NCBI RefSeq assembly: GCF_014633365.1
Contig: NC_068352.1
Location: 18,447,310 to 18,511,309 of the forward strand
DNA length: 64,000 nt
Reading direction: 5' to 3'
Source of the DNA: Diospyros lotus
Taxonomy: Eukaryota; Streptophyta; Magnoliopsida; Ericales; Ebenaceae
In this document: positions 35,020 to 46,892 of the stretch, one piece after another
Numbering within the stretch: the first letter of the stretch is position 1
Layout: the number at the start of each line of letters is the position of its first letter
Made by a program: the position numbers and the translations under genes
Notes under the pieces: model-generated
What the model saw: only the letters and a program-made list of their open reading frames with translations
Databases searched by the model: none
What the model was told of the DNA's origin: nothing

Positions 35020-37933
35020 TGTAACGACCCATTAGTGGGTCTAGGTGTTATGGGTATTTTAGTTTGCACATTAGAGTTGTTGCCTTTATTAATTAATTGT
35101 TGAAAATATTATATGCATTGGTAATGGGGCAAATTAATGAAAATAATATTTTTGTGAGAAGATAAATGTAGGTGGATCAATGTCTTTGTGAGTATAAATA
35201 AAGTGTGTGAAAAAGCCTCAAAGTTGTGGGCTAAATGGGTTTGGGCCTTATTTGAATTAGGCCATTAATAAATAATTAAATTTTAAGTGTAAATGAATTG
35301 GGTTGAATCCAAATCTCAAGAAAAGTCCATTGGGCCTTAGTTGGATTGGGCCATATATTTTGACTTGGGCTTGGGCCATGGGCATAGAGAATGGTATCTT
35401 AATTAAAAAGAAAAAAGATTAAGAAAATGGAAAAATGATCAAAAGGGGTAAGAGATATTTGAATTGTGTGTGTTAGTATGAGGGGTAAATTAGGGAAAAC
35501 CAAAAAGGAGATGGATTGGAGGGAGTTGGGAGACAATTCTCCCCCATTTCCCCCTCATTTTTTTCCTTCTTACTTTATTGCTCCCTTCTCCCTCTCCTGG
35601 TTGTCTCTTCTTCCTCCATTGTTCTTCTTCATTGGAGCTTCAAGTGGAGAATTTCCAATTTGGAGGGGTGTCTTCATCTCTTTGGATTTGCAACCATCTA
35701 AGGCAAGTTCTCTTCCTTCTCGTTTCATATGCAAGATCTTCTTCTTCTTTTTCTCCTCCTTATGATTGTGTAAGATTTTCTTCTCTTGTTTATCTTTTAA
35801 TGCAAGTTTTCAACCTCATTTCCGTCTTAGAAGGCTTGGTTCCTTCAATTTTAAGTTGTTGCTCTTAAATTCTTATTTTCGGATTCACTGACCATGCTAT
35901 GTTCTTTGACCCATAACTCCTTGTGGTTATATCCAAATTGAGATCTGTTTATTGGGTTGTAAATAAGACATTTTAAGATTCATTTTAGACTCAAGAATAG
36001 AATTTTTTGACTAAAATTTGAGCCCGTGATAGCCTTGTAAATCCCTACTAAGATTTGGAAATTTTACTGCTTTCGAGTAAACTGACTTGTTTCACTCTTT
36101 AGGGCATAACTCTCTCTGGTTATATCCGATTCATGATCCGTTTATTTCTATGTAAAATAAACTCAATAGTATTTGTTTGGTAAATTTTTTAGAATTTTTG
36201 GCTGAGTTTTGAGCCTACAGTAGCTTTGTTAATTCTTGCCCAGAATCTGGAAATTTCTACTCTGTTTTTGAATAATCTGTTATTGCTTAGGTTTTTGGGG
36301 TATAACGTTCTGTGGTTATATCCAAATTGTGATCCGATTATTTTTATATAAACTAGACATCATAGGCTTCGATTTGGTATAAGATTTGAAATTTTTGGTT
36401 ATGATTTGGACCCATAACAACATTGTTGAATTCTATCTAGAACTCTGTAAATTATTGTTACGAATTCTGCCTTGTTTCGGTTTTTGTGGAGTATCTCCTT
36501 GTGGTTATTTCCAATTTCAAATCCAGTTGTTGTTCCAGAAACTAAACTCATTAAGCTTTGATTTTGTATATCGTTTGTGGTATTTGACCAGATATTGAGC
36601 CCGGATTGGATTTTTTTGAAAATATGCTTGAAATATGGAAATTTCTGAAAAAATGTTGTTATTCAATTCTTCCTATGTAGTCTATCCTTCCTATGTTTAA
36701 AATTATAATTTTTGTCTAGTTTCTTCCATTTTTTGAATTATTATTGATAACCCTCATTTTTGGATAAAAGGGTTTTATTCTCCTTATTTCGATAAATCTT
36801 GCAATATTAATTGGTTTTCTTGCTGAACATTGCTAAAATCTAAATAGGGTTTGGTGTCACCCTACATTTCTTTAGAAATGACATTTCTCGATTAGGGTCT
36901 AGTGTCATGCAAGATTTGGTGTTTCTTGCATGTATAAATTTTGGTTCCTTATGGTTTTTATTGGGGTGAAAATATACTATAAATATTGGTTGGGCATTTC
37001 TATAAGTATGAGTAAATAAATGCATTAAAATTTACCATGTGATCATAAGATAGTGCACACCTTAGTTTATGTAATTGTGCATGATAAGCATGATTTGAGA
37101 TTTTTCTTAATCATTGAGGATTGATATGAAATTGGGATATACATATGTGATGCATGATTATATTGATTTGCACACCTATTATTTTGCGTAGGGGCTATGT
37201 CCGTGGGTAAAAAAGGATATCCTGTGAGCACTTGACGCGGGTGAGGTGGCCATCAACTTGGTAGGCGTAGCTCAAATTGTTATTATTGGTTGATGTATTT
37301 TCATGATGCATATATATTTATGTATGGATATCTTGGCCATGGGAGCCTTGGGAATTAGTGAAAAATTCCTTACTATTGGTGCATGTGCATAAGCATGGAA
37401 ATGACTACAGGACATGTATAACAATCATAGCATGGGAAATTGACATAAATGGAAAACTTATGAGTTGTGTTATACTGATATCTTCTTATAGAGTTGTTGT
37501 TTACTCTATCTTGATTATCCATGTCTTTGATTCCATATCTCCATGCTTTATAAATATACTTGTTGAGCCTTGTGGCTCACCTTATTGTACTCTTGTGTCA
37601 TTATAGGTAAAGGTAAAGCAGTGAGGGCGAGTCCAGTGGGACTAGAGCCCAAGGTTAGAGATGTATAGAGATCTCCCAAATTAGATCTTCCATGTTAGTG
37701 TGTGTGAAGAGGGCATGTTTGAGAAAATTTTATGTTGTAAAATTTGTTAGTGCCCTTATATTTCATTTTGTGTAGGCCATGGTGCCAAGATGTTGAAAAC
37801 CTTTATGTTGGCTTTCACTGAATTTATCTAAGGATTGTAATGTGGTGTTATATGTTATTGTTCTATATCATTTTTGTGATGACCTCATTTCGGATATCAT
37901 GCTAGCGGGACTATCCGGGAGTGGGCAACTACA
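35020..37933 (+). mobile_element. Solo LTR (2.9 kb), TGTAACGACCC family, plus orientation
   Basis: It begins TGTAACGACCCATTAG and ends GGGCAACTACA. TSD TAATG (35015..35019) / TAACG (37934..37938). It lies inside a sister LTR of opposite orientation, 15 bp from that LTR's end. A TATA-like GAGTATAAATAAAG occurs near 35190. 35840..36720 holds about four degenerate ~190 bp repeats built around TGTGGTTATATCCAAATT. It is the longest copy of its family here. Confidence 0.85.
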
Positions 37934-37953
37934 TAACGGGTCGTTACATTATG

Positions 37954-38505
37954 CCTATTTCTTCGAACATCGACCATCGTAACGTTCCAGGAATGCAAGG
38001 GCTTGTTCCTCCGTGTCAGACACACGAACCTCATCACAAATGAGAAACAACAACAAGATTAAGAACACATAAAATATATTAAGGTTATTAACACAACTTT
38101 AACAAGAAGGATAAAATAATATAAATCCTATGAATCAAAACTCAAGTACCATCACTTGAGTATATGATTATTCACACATAAACATAATATATGAAATATA
38201 GAATTCATTACTCTTAAACATTGAGTAATGTTTAAAAGATATATCTAAAAGGCATATGGCTTAAACAATATTAGCACATATGGGTATATTAATAGATAAA
38301 TTATACTAAAAGATAATCCTACAAAGTTTCCTTGACTAAGGCAACCTCAACATATATTCTTATATTCTTATCAAAATAGGCTTAACAAATCCTTAGCCAA
38401 TATCTATATATAGAATATATTAATAAGCCCATGAGGGCATAACATAAGAAGACATTAAAGTTTTTGGCATAAAGTAGTCATCATCAAAACATCCAAAACA
38501 TAGAC
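37954..38505. other. Unidentified AT-rich sequence upstream of the Sirevirus pol fragment
   Basis: Continuous with 29561..31161 across the LTR complex. No coding family is seen. The change to integrase coding sequence occurs near 38506 without recognisable termini. Confidence 0.35.
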
Positions 38506-39230
38506 TTGATACATTTATTTCAAATCTTTCTATGATGAGCATGGAATCTCTCACAATTTTTCAGCTCCAATAACTTAGTGAAATGAAGTTGTGGAGAGGA
38601 AAAATAGATCTCTAGTTGAAGAGGAAAGAACAACGTTATGTGAGAATTCCTTACCTGGATATTTTTGGGCTGAAGCAGTAAATACTGATTGCCATATCTT
38701 GAATAGGGTTTCAATTAGGCCAATTCTAAAGAAACCAAATATATCTTATTGTAAAGCCTTTAGATGTAAGTATTATGTCCTAAATAGGGGAAATGATAAC
38801 TTAGATAAGTTTGATCCTAAAAGTGATGAGGGCATATTTTTAAGCTATTCTACATCAAACAAATCTTATAGAATATACAACAAAAAAACTCAAAGTGGTG
38901 GAAGCGTTAATCCATGTAAGTTTCAATGAAAATAATGAAAACATTCCTCTATCTCATCAAAATAATGATGAAAATGAATGGGAAATTCTAGAGCAACCTC
39001 TTGAGGAGAATAATCAAAATTCCCAAATAGAAAAAGAAGAAAAAGAACCAAAGGATTCATTTATCCATAGAGAAAAATCTTATGTTGATGAATCTAGATT
39101 TTTAAAAGACATCAAGCAAGGTATAAGAACAAGATCCCATCTTAGAAAGCAATGTGAATATGTGGCATTTCTATCAAATTTAGAACCCAAAAGTATAGAT
39201 GAGGCTATAAAAGACCCTAGTTAGATAATG
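38506..39230 (+). pseudogene. Ty1/copia (Sirevirus-type) pol: integrase C-terminal part
   Basis: Near 38530..38600 the frame reads HGISHNFSAP, then two stops, then NEVVERKNRSL, the integrase core end. YFWAEAVNTDCHILNR, KPNISYCKAFRCKYYVLN and KFDPKSDEGIFLSYSTSNKSYR follow. After a frameshift near 38905 comes the acidic linker to ...YVAFLSNLEPKSIDEAIKDP. An in-frame TAG (39223) stands where TGG is expected, and the reading continues after the 13.9 kb insertion at 53122. gag, protease and integrase N-terminus are not present in the window. It is clearly inactive. Confidence 0.85.
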
Positions 39231-39924
39231 TGTAATGGCTCACTCTCAGATAGTCCCGCTAGCATAGGATATTCGAAAGGAGGTCATCACAAAAATGATA
39301 TAGAACAATAACATACAACACCACATTGCAATCCTTTATTAAATTCAGTCAAAGCCAACATAAAGTTTTACAACATCTTGGCACCATGGCATACACAAAA
39401 TAAAATACAAGGGCACTAACAAATTTTACAACATAAAATTTCCTTACACATGCCCTCATCACAAACACTAACATGGACCATCTAGTCTGGGAGGTCTCTG
39501 TACACCTCTAACCTTGGGCACTAGCCCCACTAGACTCGCCCTCAACTATTACTTTACCTTTACCTAGAATGACATGAGAGTAAACAAGGTGAGCCACAAG
39601 GTTCAACAAGTATATATAAAAAGCATGGAAATATAGAATCAAAGGTATGGATAACTAAAATAGAGTAAATGACTCTATGAAAAGATATTAGTATACACAA
39701 CTCATAAGTTTTCCATTTACAACCATTTCCCATGTTGTGATTACTATACATACCATGTAATCATTTCCATGCTCATACACATGTATCAATAGTAAGGAAT
39801 TTTCCACATAATTCCCAAGGCTCCCACTGTTAATATATCCATACATGAATATATTCATCTTAAAAATACATTAACAATCAATAACAATTTGAGCCTTGCC
39901 TACCAAGTTGATGGCTACCTCACC

Positions 39925-42550
39925 TGTAACACCCCCTCTCCTAGAACTGCCCGAGAAGAGGTGTTACTGGGGATAATAAAATAAACCAACTGATAACTGA
40001 ATTCTGATAACAATACTGTATATATCAATTAACTGTAATAAGACTCTGAGTCATCAAAAACTGAAATCATAATTGCATCTAAGGGAAATTCCCTAAACTC
40101 GAAATTGAAATGAATCTAAACTGATCAAGCACTAACTAACAACTAATAACTCCCAAACATCTTTGGTCTTGAGCGGCTCCACGTACACACACTACTGGAC
40201 ACTGCTGCTAGGCCCCACGTCTGGTACTCCCCCACTAGGACCTGGAATGGTGAAGAGTACAAGGTGAGCTACAAAGCTCAGCAAGTAATAAACTGGAAAG
40301 AATAACTGAAGCTGAATCGAAGAATATCGATACTGATAAAAATACTTACTGAACTTGTACTGAGAGATATAATAATCACTGGATGGCATTTATAAGATGA
40401 AATGCACATAAGCTGTAAACTAAATGCAGGTATGCAACTTTGGCCCATAGGCCCACATAATTGTAACACATACCTGACTGATCTGAGTCCTGCAAACATA
40501 AAAATTGTAAGCACATACTTTGGGCAATATGCCCCTAGCTCCCTGGTCGACATCAGGCGAGCATCTCATAACTGAGATATAATTGTACTGATACTAGTGG
40601 GATCCCCGCGGACAAGCCGCCTGGCGCGCATAATGCAATGCTCATATAAATGCTAGCACACGATATGTAGTGCTCCACATAAGTCATGCTCAATGCTCAT
40701 ACAATGTGTATGCACATAATCTCACAAAATAATGTTGACCATGTCATAATGAACTACTAAACATGGTATATGATTTTTACTAGAAATATTGAGATTCAAA
40801 TATTCTGAAATTTCTAAGTATAGGCATGGCATATTGGATTTAGTCATATCTTGGCATAAAAATTCAATATTTGAATAATTGAATATTTATATTAAATTTA
40901 ATACTTGAATCAAGAATTTATTGGAAGATATTTGGATGCCATTTGATACTATTTGGATGATTGAGAAAGTCTAAGGAAGCAATTTGAATGAAAAGCAGCT
41001 TATTCGAATGAAAAAAATGGATTTCAGCAAGCTCATTCGAATGGCAGAAAACTCATTCGAATGACAAAGACTCATTCGAATGACAGAAGGCTCATTCGAA
41101 TGACTGATGATAATCAAAGGCTATTCGGATCTGATCTGGGACTCATTCGAATGACTCTCAAATTCATTCGAATGAATTTTGAAAATTTCCAACATTTGAA
41201 CTGGCAAAACTCGACTCATTCGAATGCAACAGTAACCTTATTCGAATCAATTTGAAGGTCATTCGAATGACAAGAAGGCTCATTCGAATGCTAAGCTATA
41301 CAAAGCAACAACTTACTCACATCTTCAAGGGCTCATTCGAATGACAACAAGGCTCATTCGAATGACAGTCAAAAACCTCAAAAAATACATACGAATGATA
41401 TGATAATCACATGACTCATTCGAATGACCCAAAAACTCATTCGAATGACTGGAATATTATAGGGGAAAAGCCTACGATAACACTGAAACTTATTCGGATA
41501 CTTTGAAACTCATTCGAATGACTCAAGGCTTATTCGAATGACTGGATTCTTATCAGATATACAGCTTACGATAACAGAGATCAAAACTTGAATCAAAACT
41601 TAGCTTCACTACACCATTCCAAAAGAAATCTTGGGAGAACAATCCCAATTGATATATAAACAACTTGAGGGATGATTTACTGATCATAACTAATGTAAAC
41701 ATTGCAAGGAATATATACATGAACTGGTTGGTACTCACTGTACGCATGTAAATACATATATAAACATGCACTGAACTGAAATAACTCACTGTAACGCACA
41801 TATATGAATATACATGCATTGGAACTGATTCAATTATGGAAATCTGATATCCAACTCAATCAAGACCTGTAAGAAAGGATTACAGGGGAAGGATACTTGC
41901 CTTATGATCTTCTTAATTGACTCAATAATCTCCCGAGAGCCTTCTATGCAAAGCTTGAACTCACTGTATATGCATGAAAAATATATACATACATACTGAC
42001 TGTATTAATCTGAATTACACTAAGAACCTTGAATCAACTGAGGGTATTACTGAACTATAATCTCGTAAGAATGGATTACAAGGATGGAATACTTGCCTTA
42101 AACTCTCTGATCGAACTCGAATGCTACTCACTGTTACTGCAATAGCTCTTGGCTTATTTCCTTCTTCTATGCGATCTCTAATCTCCACGGCGTGAAGAAA
42201 CTCAATGCTATGGGAAGATATATATATATAGAGAGAAAGAGAGCAATCCTAGGGCATCTCATTCTCTTAATACAACTAGGAGACTCCATAAATCCAAAAC
42301 CCTTTCTCGGATGGACTTCCCATTCTCATAATAACTTTTATTAATTAATTAAATTAATAACAACTTCTTAAATGACCCTCAAGTCCTTGCATTTAATTTC
42401 CAAAAATAAATAAATAATTAAATGCTATTTACTCAATAAAATCTAAATTGCCATATTAAATAATTAAATGGCAAATCCTCTTAATTAATTACTTCAATAA
42501 TTAATTAACTAATTCTAAATAAATACTAGGCCCTCTAATGGGTCGTTACA
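39925..42550 (-). mobile_element. Solo LTR with clustered ATTCGAAT palindromes
   Basis: It begins TGTAACACCCCC and ends AATGGGTCGTTACA, with TSD TCACC on both sides (39920..39924, 42551..42555). Read on the minus strand it starts TGTAACGACCCATTAGAG, like the neighbouring family, and has a TATA-like run near 42215..42230, so the element is minus. The central part (41010..41540) holds 17 copies of ATTCGAAT. No internal domain remains. Confidence 0.85.
41010..41540. repeat. Cluster of 17 TCATTCGAATGA palindromes
   Basis: ATTCGAAT occurs 17 times by my count within about 530 bp, most often as CTCATTCGAATGAC, whose inner 12 bases are a perfect palindrome. Spacing is irregular (about 15 to 80 bp) and the intervening sequence is not itself repeated, so it is not an ordinary tandem repeat. 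Confidence 0.9.
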
Positions 42551-43686
42551 TCACCTGTGTCAGGCGCTCATAGGATATCTTTTTCTCACCCACGGATATA
42601 GCCGTTGTGCAAAAAATAGGTGTGCAAATCAATATAATCATGCATAACATAAGCATATCTCAATTTCATATCAATCATCAATGATTAATAAAAATCCCAC
42701 ACAAAAAGGATTAATTAGATAAAATTTTAGAAAGTTTCAGATTTCGAAGGGTAACTTCAAAGGCCTATTTTGGGCTCGTTTCTCAGTCAAATTTCATGAA
42801 AGATATATCAAATTGAAGTCTCGGATCTCTAGTTTCTAAAAACATAATCAGATTCAGAATCTTAAATAATCACAATGAGTTATTACCCAAAAATTGAAGC
42901 AAGTCAGAATTGCAGTAGTAAAATTATAGCATTATGGGCAAAATTCAACAAGGCTGTTATGGGATCAAATCATGACGAAAAATTTCAAATCCTATATCCA
43001 AATGAATCCTATGATGTTTATTTTACATAAAAACAAAATAATTGTAAATCGGATATAACCACAAAAAGTTATACCACAAAAACCCAAGCAAGGTCGAATT
43101 ACATGAAGTAGTAAGTTATAAATTTTTTTAGTAGAAATCAACAAGGACACTTGGGGGCCCAAATCAAAGCCAAAAAATTCAAACCCTATATCAAATCAAA
43201 TATAATCGAGTCTAATTTACAACACAACAAATGGATCTCAAATCGAATATTTCTATTAAAAGTTATGCTCAAAACAATAGAGCATGCCCATACTGCCATA
43301 CCCCAAAATGAACATACGAACATAATGCAAAACAACCCAACAAATAATTGTTTTGCTCTAATCTAACAAAAAATATGTCATTCTTTGAAGGATTTTTGGG
43401 TAAATCAAGCCCTAAATGAAGATCCAACAAGACCTGTTAATTTTGAAGAATTTTTACAAAATATTTGTAAAGAAAAAGAAAGACTCATTTTTAAACAAAA
43501 ATGGTGTTTTAGCCATGAAGAAGCAATATATACTCAAAATGAATGGAATTAAACAAGAAACTTGTACATCAAAATAAAGAGAGGAAATCTTGCATAAGAA
43601 GAGAGATTTAAGGAGAAGTTGCCTTTCTTTAGATGGAGATAAACTAAGAAGAAGTAGCCTTCCAACTTGAAACTCACCCTTGAAGC

Positions 43687-43732
43687 TTCAAAGAAGAAGA
43701 AGAAGAAGAAGAAGAAGAAGAAGAAGAAGAGG
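43687..43732. repeat. (GAA)n microsatellite
   Basis: About 15 uninterrupted AAG/GAA units inside the gypsy-family LTR, expanded from a short GAA stretch present in sister copies. Confidence 0.95.
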
Positions 43733-44637
43733 AAGAATTCTCAGAAGAGGAAGGAAGAGATCCACTACAAAAAAATTGGTCTTTTATGATGACCTTAATT
43801 AGATGGTCACAAAAAGATAAAATTTCATCACGCAATATTTTCAGTGATGATCAAGTATTCGTCATGGACTCGTCACTGTAGATCCCCCCGCCGATTATCT
43901 TTGGTGACGAAATAATCATTTCATCACGATAAATGCATTATTGGTGACGAAAAACTCATCACCTAAGATCATTGTCACTTCATATCTAGTCACCAAAAAT
44001 ACTTTTTAGTGACGAATTATTTCATCACTATTGGCATAAAAATTTCAATCATCAAAACATATTTGTGACTACCATTAATTCTCACACATTTTTTTTATCT
44101 CATCACCAAAACTGTACGATAAAATTATAAATACAATCTAAACTTTCATTTACGTGGTCAAGATATCAGAGACTATATGTACATTTTCAGGCCCCAAAGG
44201 TCAATTATTTTGACAAAAGTAATTCTTGTAAATATTTCTCAAGCTAGTAAAAGCTTAGTGCTTAATAATCTAATTTTTCATGGAAGTAAAAGTTTAGGCC
44301 AACTTAGTACTTGAACTATTAAAAGCTTGTTGGATCAAACACCATGAATTCTAGACAAAAGTTGAAATTATTAAACCAAAAGAAAATTAAGAGAAAAAGG
44401 TAAAGAATATAAATTTAAAGCTACCATGTTAACAAAAATTAACTATGAAACACACCTAAATATGATAAAATGACTATGGAAAGTACATGATGCTTAATGA
44501 GAATTTGCACAGAGAACAAATAACAAAGTAGATATGGTCTTAACAAACTTAAACAAACAAAAAGTCACAAAGCACTGAGCATATGTAAGTGATAAGAGCC
44601 ACATAAAAAAGAAAAGGAAAGAAAAGACCAACATAGA

Positions 44638-45083
44638 CCTCAAAATTGTCCATGTGTTGGCTCTAGATTCTAGCATCCCAATAGTTAACTCCCATCTCTC
44701 CCCAATATTTACCAACTTTGAGGTCTGTATGCATCGCCATGGCTTTAGCTTGCTACGAGTATTGTTATAAGCAATAACAAGGATCAAATGTACATTTATT
44801 GTTATAAACAATAACAAGGATCAGATATACAATTATTGTGTATGGTTTAAAGGTCCTAAATAAGAAAGAAGAATGGTTGAAACAAAGTATTAACATTTGA
44901 CATATCTGGGGGACCAAAACAACTGTAGGCACTAAGAAAACCCCAATATTGCATAAAGGCTTTTGGAAAAGGTATGCATAGCTGCGAAGAAACATTATGG
45001 CAATGAATGTTTTGCCAGACTCTATACCTAGAAACACAATTGTATTATGCTTTATAGCTTTTGCCAATGCTTCCATTTGGTAA
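44638..45083 (-). pseudogene. Captured Dicer-like (DCL2-like) helicase exons
   Basis: Exon A (45083..44906, 178 bp) follows the acceptor TGTTTTGCAG. It reads YQMEALAKAIKHNTIVFLG, then IESGKTFIAIMFLRSYAYLF, and ends GVFLVPTVVLVPQ: the start of a Dicer helicase domain with Walker A and motif Ia. The Walker A Gly before Ser is Glu (GIESGKT). The donor that should follow CAG reads ATATG instead of GTATG. Exon B starts at 44752 after CGTAG in matching phase, with QAKAMAMHTDLKVGKYWGEM, then GVNYWDAR, an in-frame stop, and HMDNFEVYV. The Dicer-like pattern (HTDLKVGxYWGxMGVDFWD) is closest, from memory, to DCL2 of plants. Introns are kept, so this is a genomic capture. It lies inside the CACTA element and is not a functional gene. 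Confidence 0.8.
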
Positions 45084-46892
45084 CTGCAAAACAGATTAAT
45101 AAGCCAAAGTTTGAAAACCAAGAATTTAAGAGAACCATCATTTCTTCAAGACACAACTCCAAGTATCACCTTCTAGCAAGAGGCAGTGGGCCACACAATA
45201 TCTCTCGGCTTCCAGTCGCTGCCGTTTCAACTTCTTCCATTTTTTTTTTGTTTTCCCGTTTTATTTTCTTGCAATTTTTTCTAGGTTTCGTCTCTTAAAA
45301 CAACGCCTGTGAGCACAAACATCACTTCAGCTTTAAATAATAGTGGAATGAATTCTATTTGGTTTTCACACACAACAAATGCATTCACAGAGCATCTTTC
45401 TTTCTATGTGTCGTAGGGTGGTTCGACATACATTTGAGATTGCATATCAACAAAACCTAAATTATAGATTAATCCAATACCCAAAATCAACGCAAATCAC
45501 AGTAGGAGATTCGAGAAACTCACATAGAATAATCAAAAGGTTTGGCAGACTATGTGAGTGGGAGATTTAATGGCTGAGAAGAGGTCGCGATGGAACTGGA
45601 GACGGCAGCAGTGGCGTTTAGGTGACGAGGAGGCCGCAATGGAGTTGGAGGTGGCAGCGGCAGCGTTGAGGCAACGTTGAGGTGGCGGAGGCGATGGAGG
45701 GAGGCAGCCGGGAGTATCACAATGGGTCCTTCAGAGGCTGTGAGATTTTGGGAATTAGGGATTGGGGGGAAGTTTGATTTGGGAATTATAGGGGAAAATG
45801 CGGGGCAACTCCGCCAACATTTTGGTTTTTATTTTTTATTTTTTTAATATTCAATTGTTAATTAATAAAAATTAAAATAATTTATGAAAATAATATTAAT
45901 AATTATTTGATTGATAAAAATAAAATAATTTAAGATTATGATAACTGATAAAATAATTTAAATTATTGCATCAAAATAATAATTATTTAAAATATAATTA
46001 TATTATAAATAAATCTAATAATTATAATAAATTAGTTTGATTTATTGTATTTTTTTTAATATGTTCATAATTTTTCAATATATTGCATTATCAATAAATA
46101 ACTAATGCCCAATCATAATAGTTTGCTAATTATATTTGCGTATTTATAAAAAAATATAATTATATTGAAATTACTTATATAAGTATTAGTTAAATCTTAA
46201 TAATTATTTTTTTATTATTTCATGATTAGAATTAAAAATTTTAGTCAATAACGATAGGAAAGTAGTTTATTAACGATGCTTTATTTAGTCCCTCGATAAA
46301 ATTTATCTTATAGCAACGGAATTTATATTTAGTCGTTAATAATACTATATTAACCACAAAAAATAATCTCGTCATTAACAAGTCTTTTTTTTGTTTGTAG
46401 TGGATTATTAAATAACTTAAATAATAATTTATTAATATTATTAATGATAATCATAAAGGGTGGGAAGTTGTAATAATGAACTTTAGTATTGTTCTTTCTT
46501 GACCAAAGGGGGGGACGATTGGAGGCAGGGCGCGGGCTTTGGGGACGGGTCTTTCCAGGGGGCGACTGGCACCTGCAAGCACTCTGACGGTCGAGTGAGT
46601 AAGAGAGTAAAATGAGACATTGTATTAGTAGATCAGAGATGAGAACATACATTGGCTCTGAAGAGAGCTGGTTGATATAGAGGGAGGAGATGTCCTCCTG
46701 CATGCATGAGATGTGTGTTTGCAGGTGATGAGACTGGGTATCCGGCACCAGGGGAGGTTCCCAGGTGGTAGTATGGTGGCGACGGGACCGTCATTAATGT
46801 GGATGTGATCCGCCATTAATGAGGATGTGATCTGAGACGGTTGCGTGGATATCTAGTGAGAGCCGCAATGATGCCGTGGCAAGCTGGCACTG

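Larger units (their letters stand above)
31167..37948 (-). mobile_element. Solo LTR, TGTAACGACCC gypsy family, interrupted by two other solo LTRs
   Basis: The left end is TGTAATGGCCTA (31167..31178), the middle 33202..35019, the right end GGTCGTTACA (to 37948). Flanks are TTACG (31162..31166) and TTATG (37949..37953), a TSD with one C/T change at a CpG. It lacks PBS, pol and polypurine tract. Without inserts it is about 1.84 kb. It is interrupted at GCCTA by 31179..33201 and at TAATG by 35020..37933. Confidence 0.8.

Noticed and set aside
35466..35870. Frames of 60 to 99 codons, also seen in reverse at 16011..16336
   Set aside because: Repeated because they lie in copies of the same LTR family; they derive from CT-rich sequence and carry no recognisable domain.
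41010..41540. CRISPR-like array of spaced palindromes
   Set aside because: A plant retrotransposon LTR; spacing is irregular and the repeats are 12 bases, so the resemblance is superficial.
46395..46410. TTTGTAGTGGAT as the right end of the CACTA element
   Set aside because: Its subterminal sequence does not match the left end, whereas 52300..52498 does, and the surrounding LTR resumes at 52499; kept only as an alternative.
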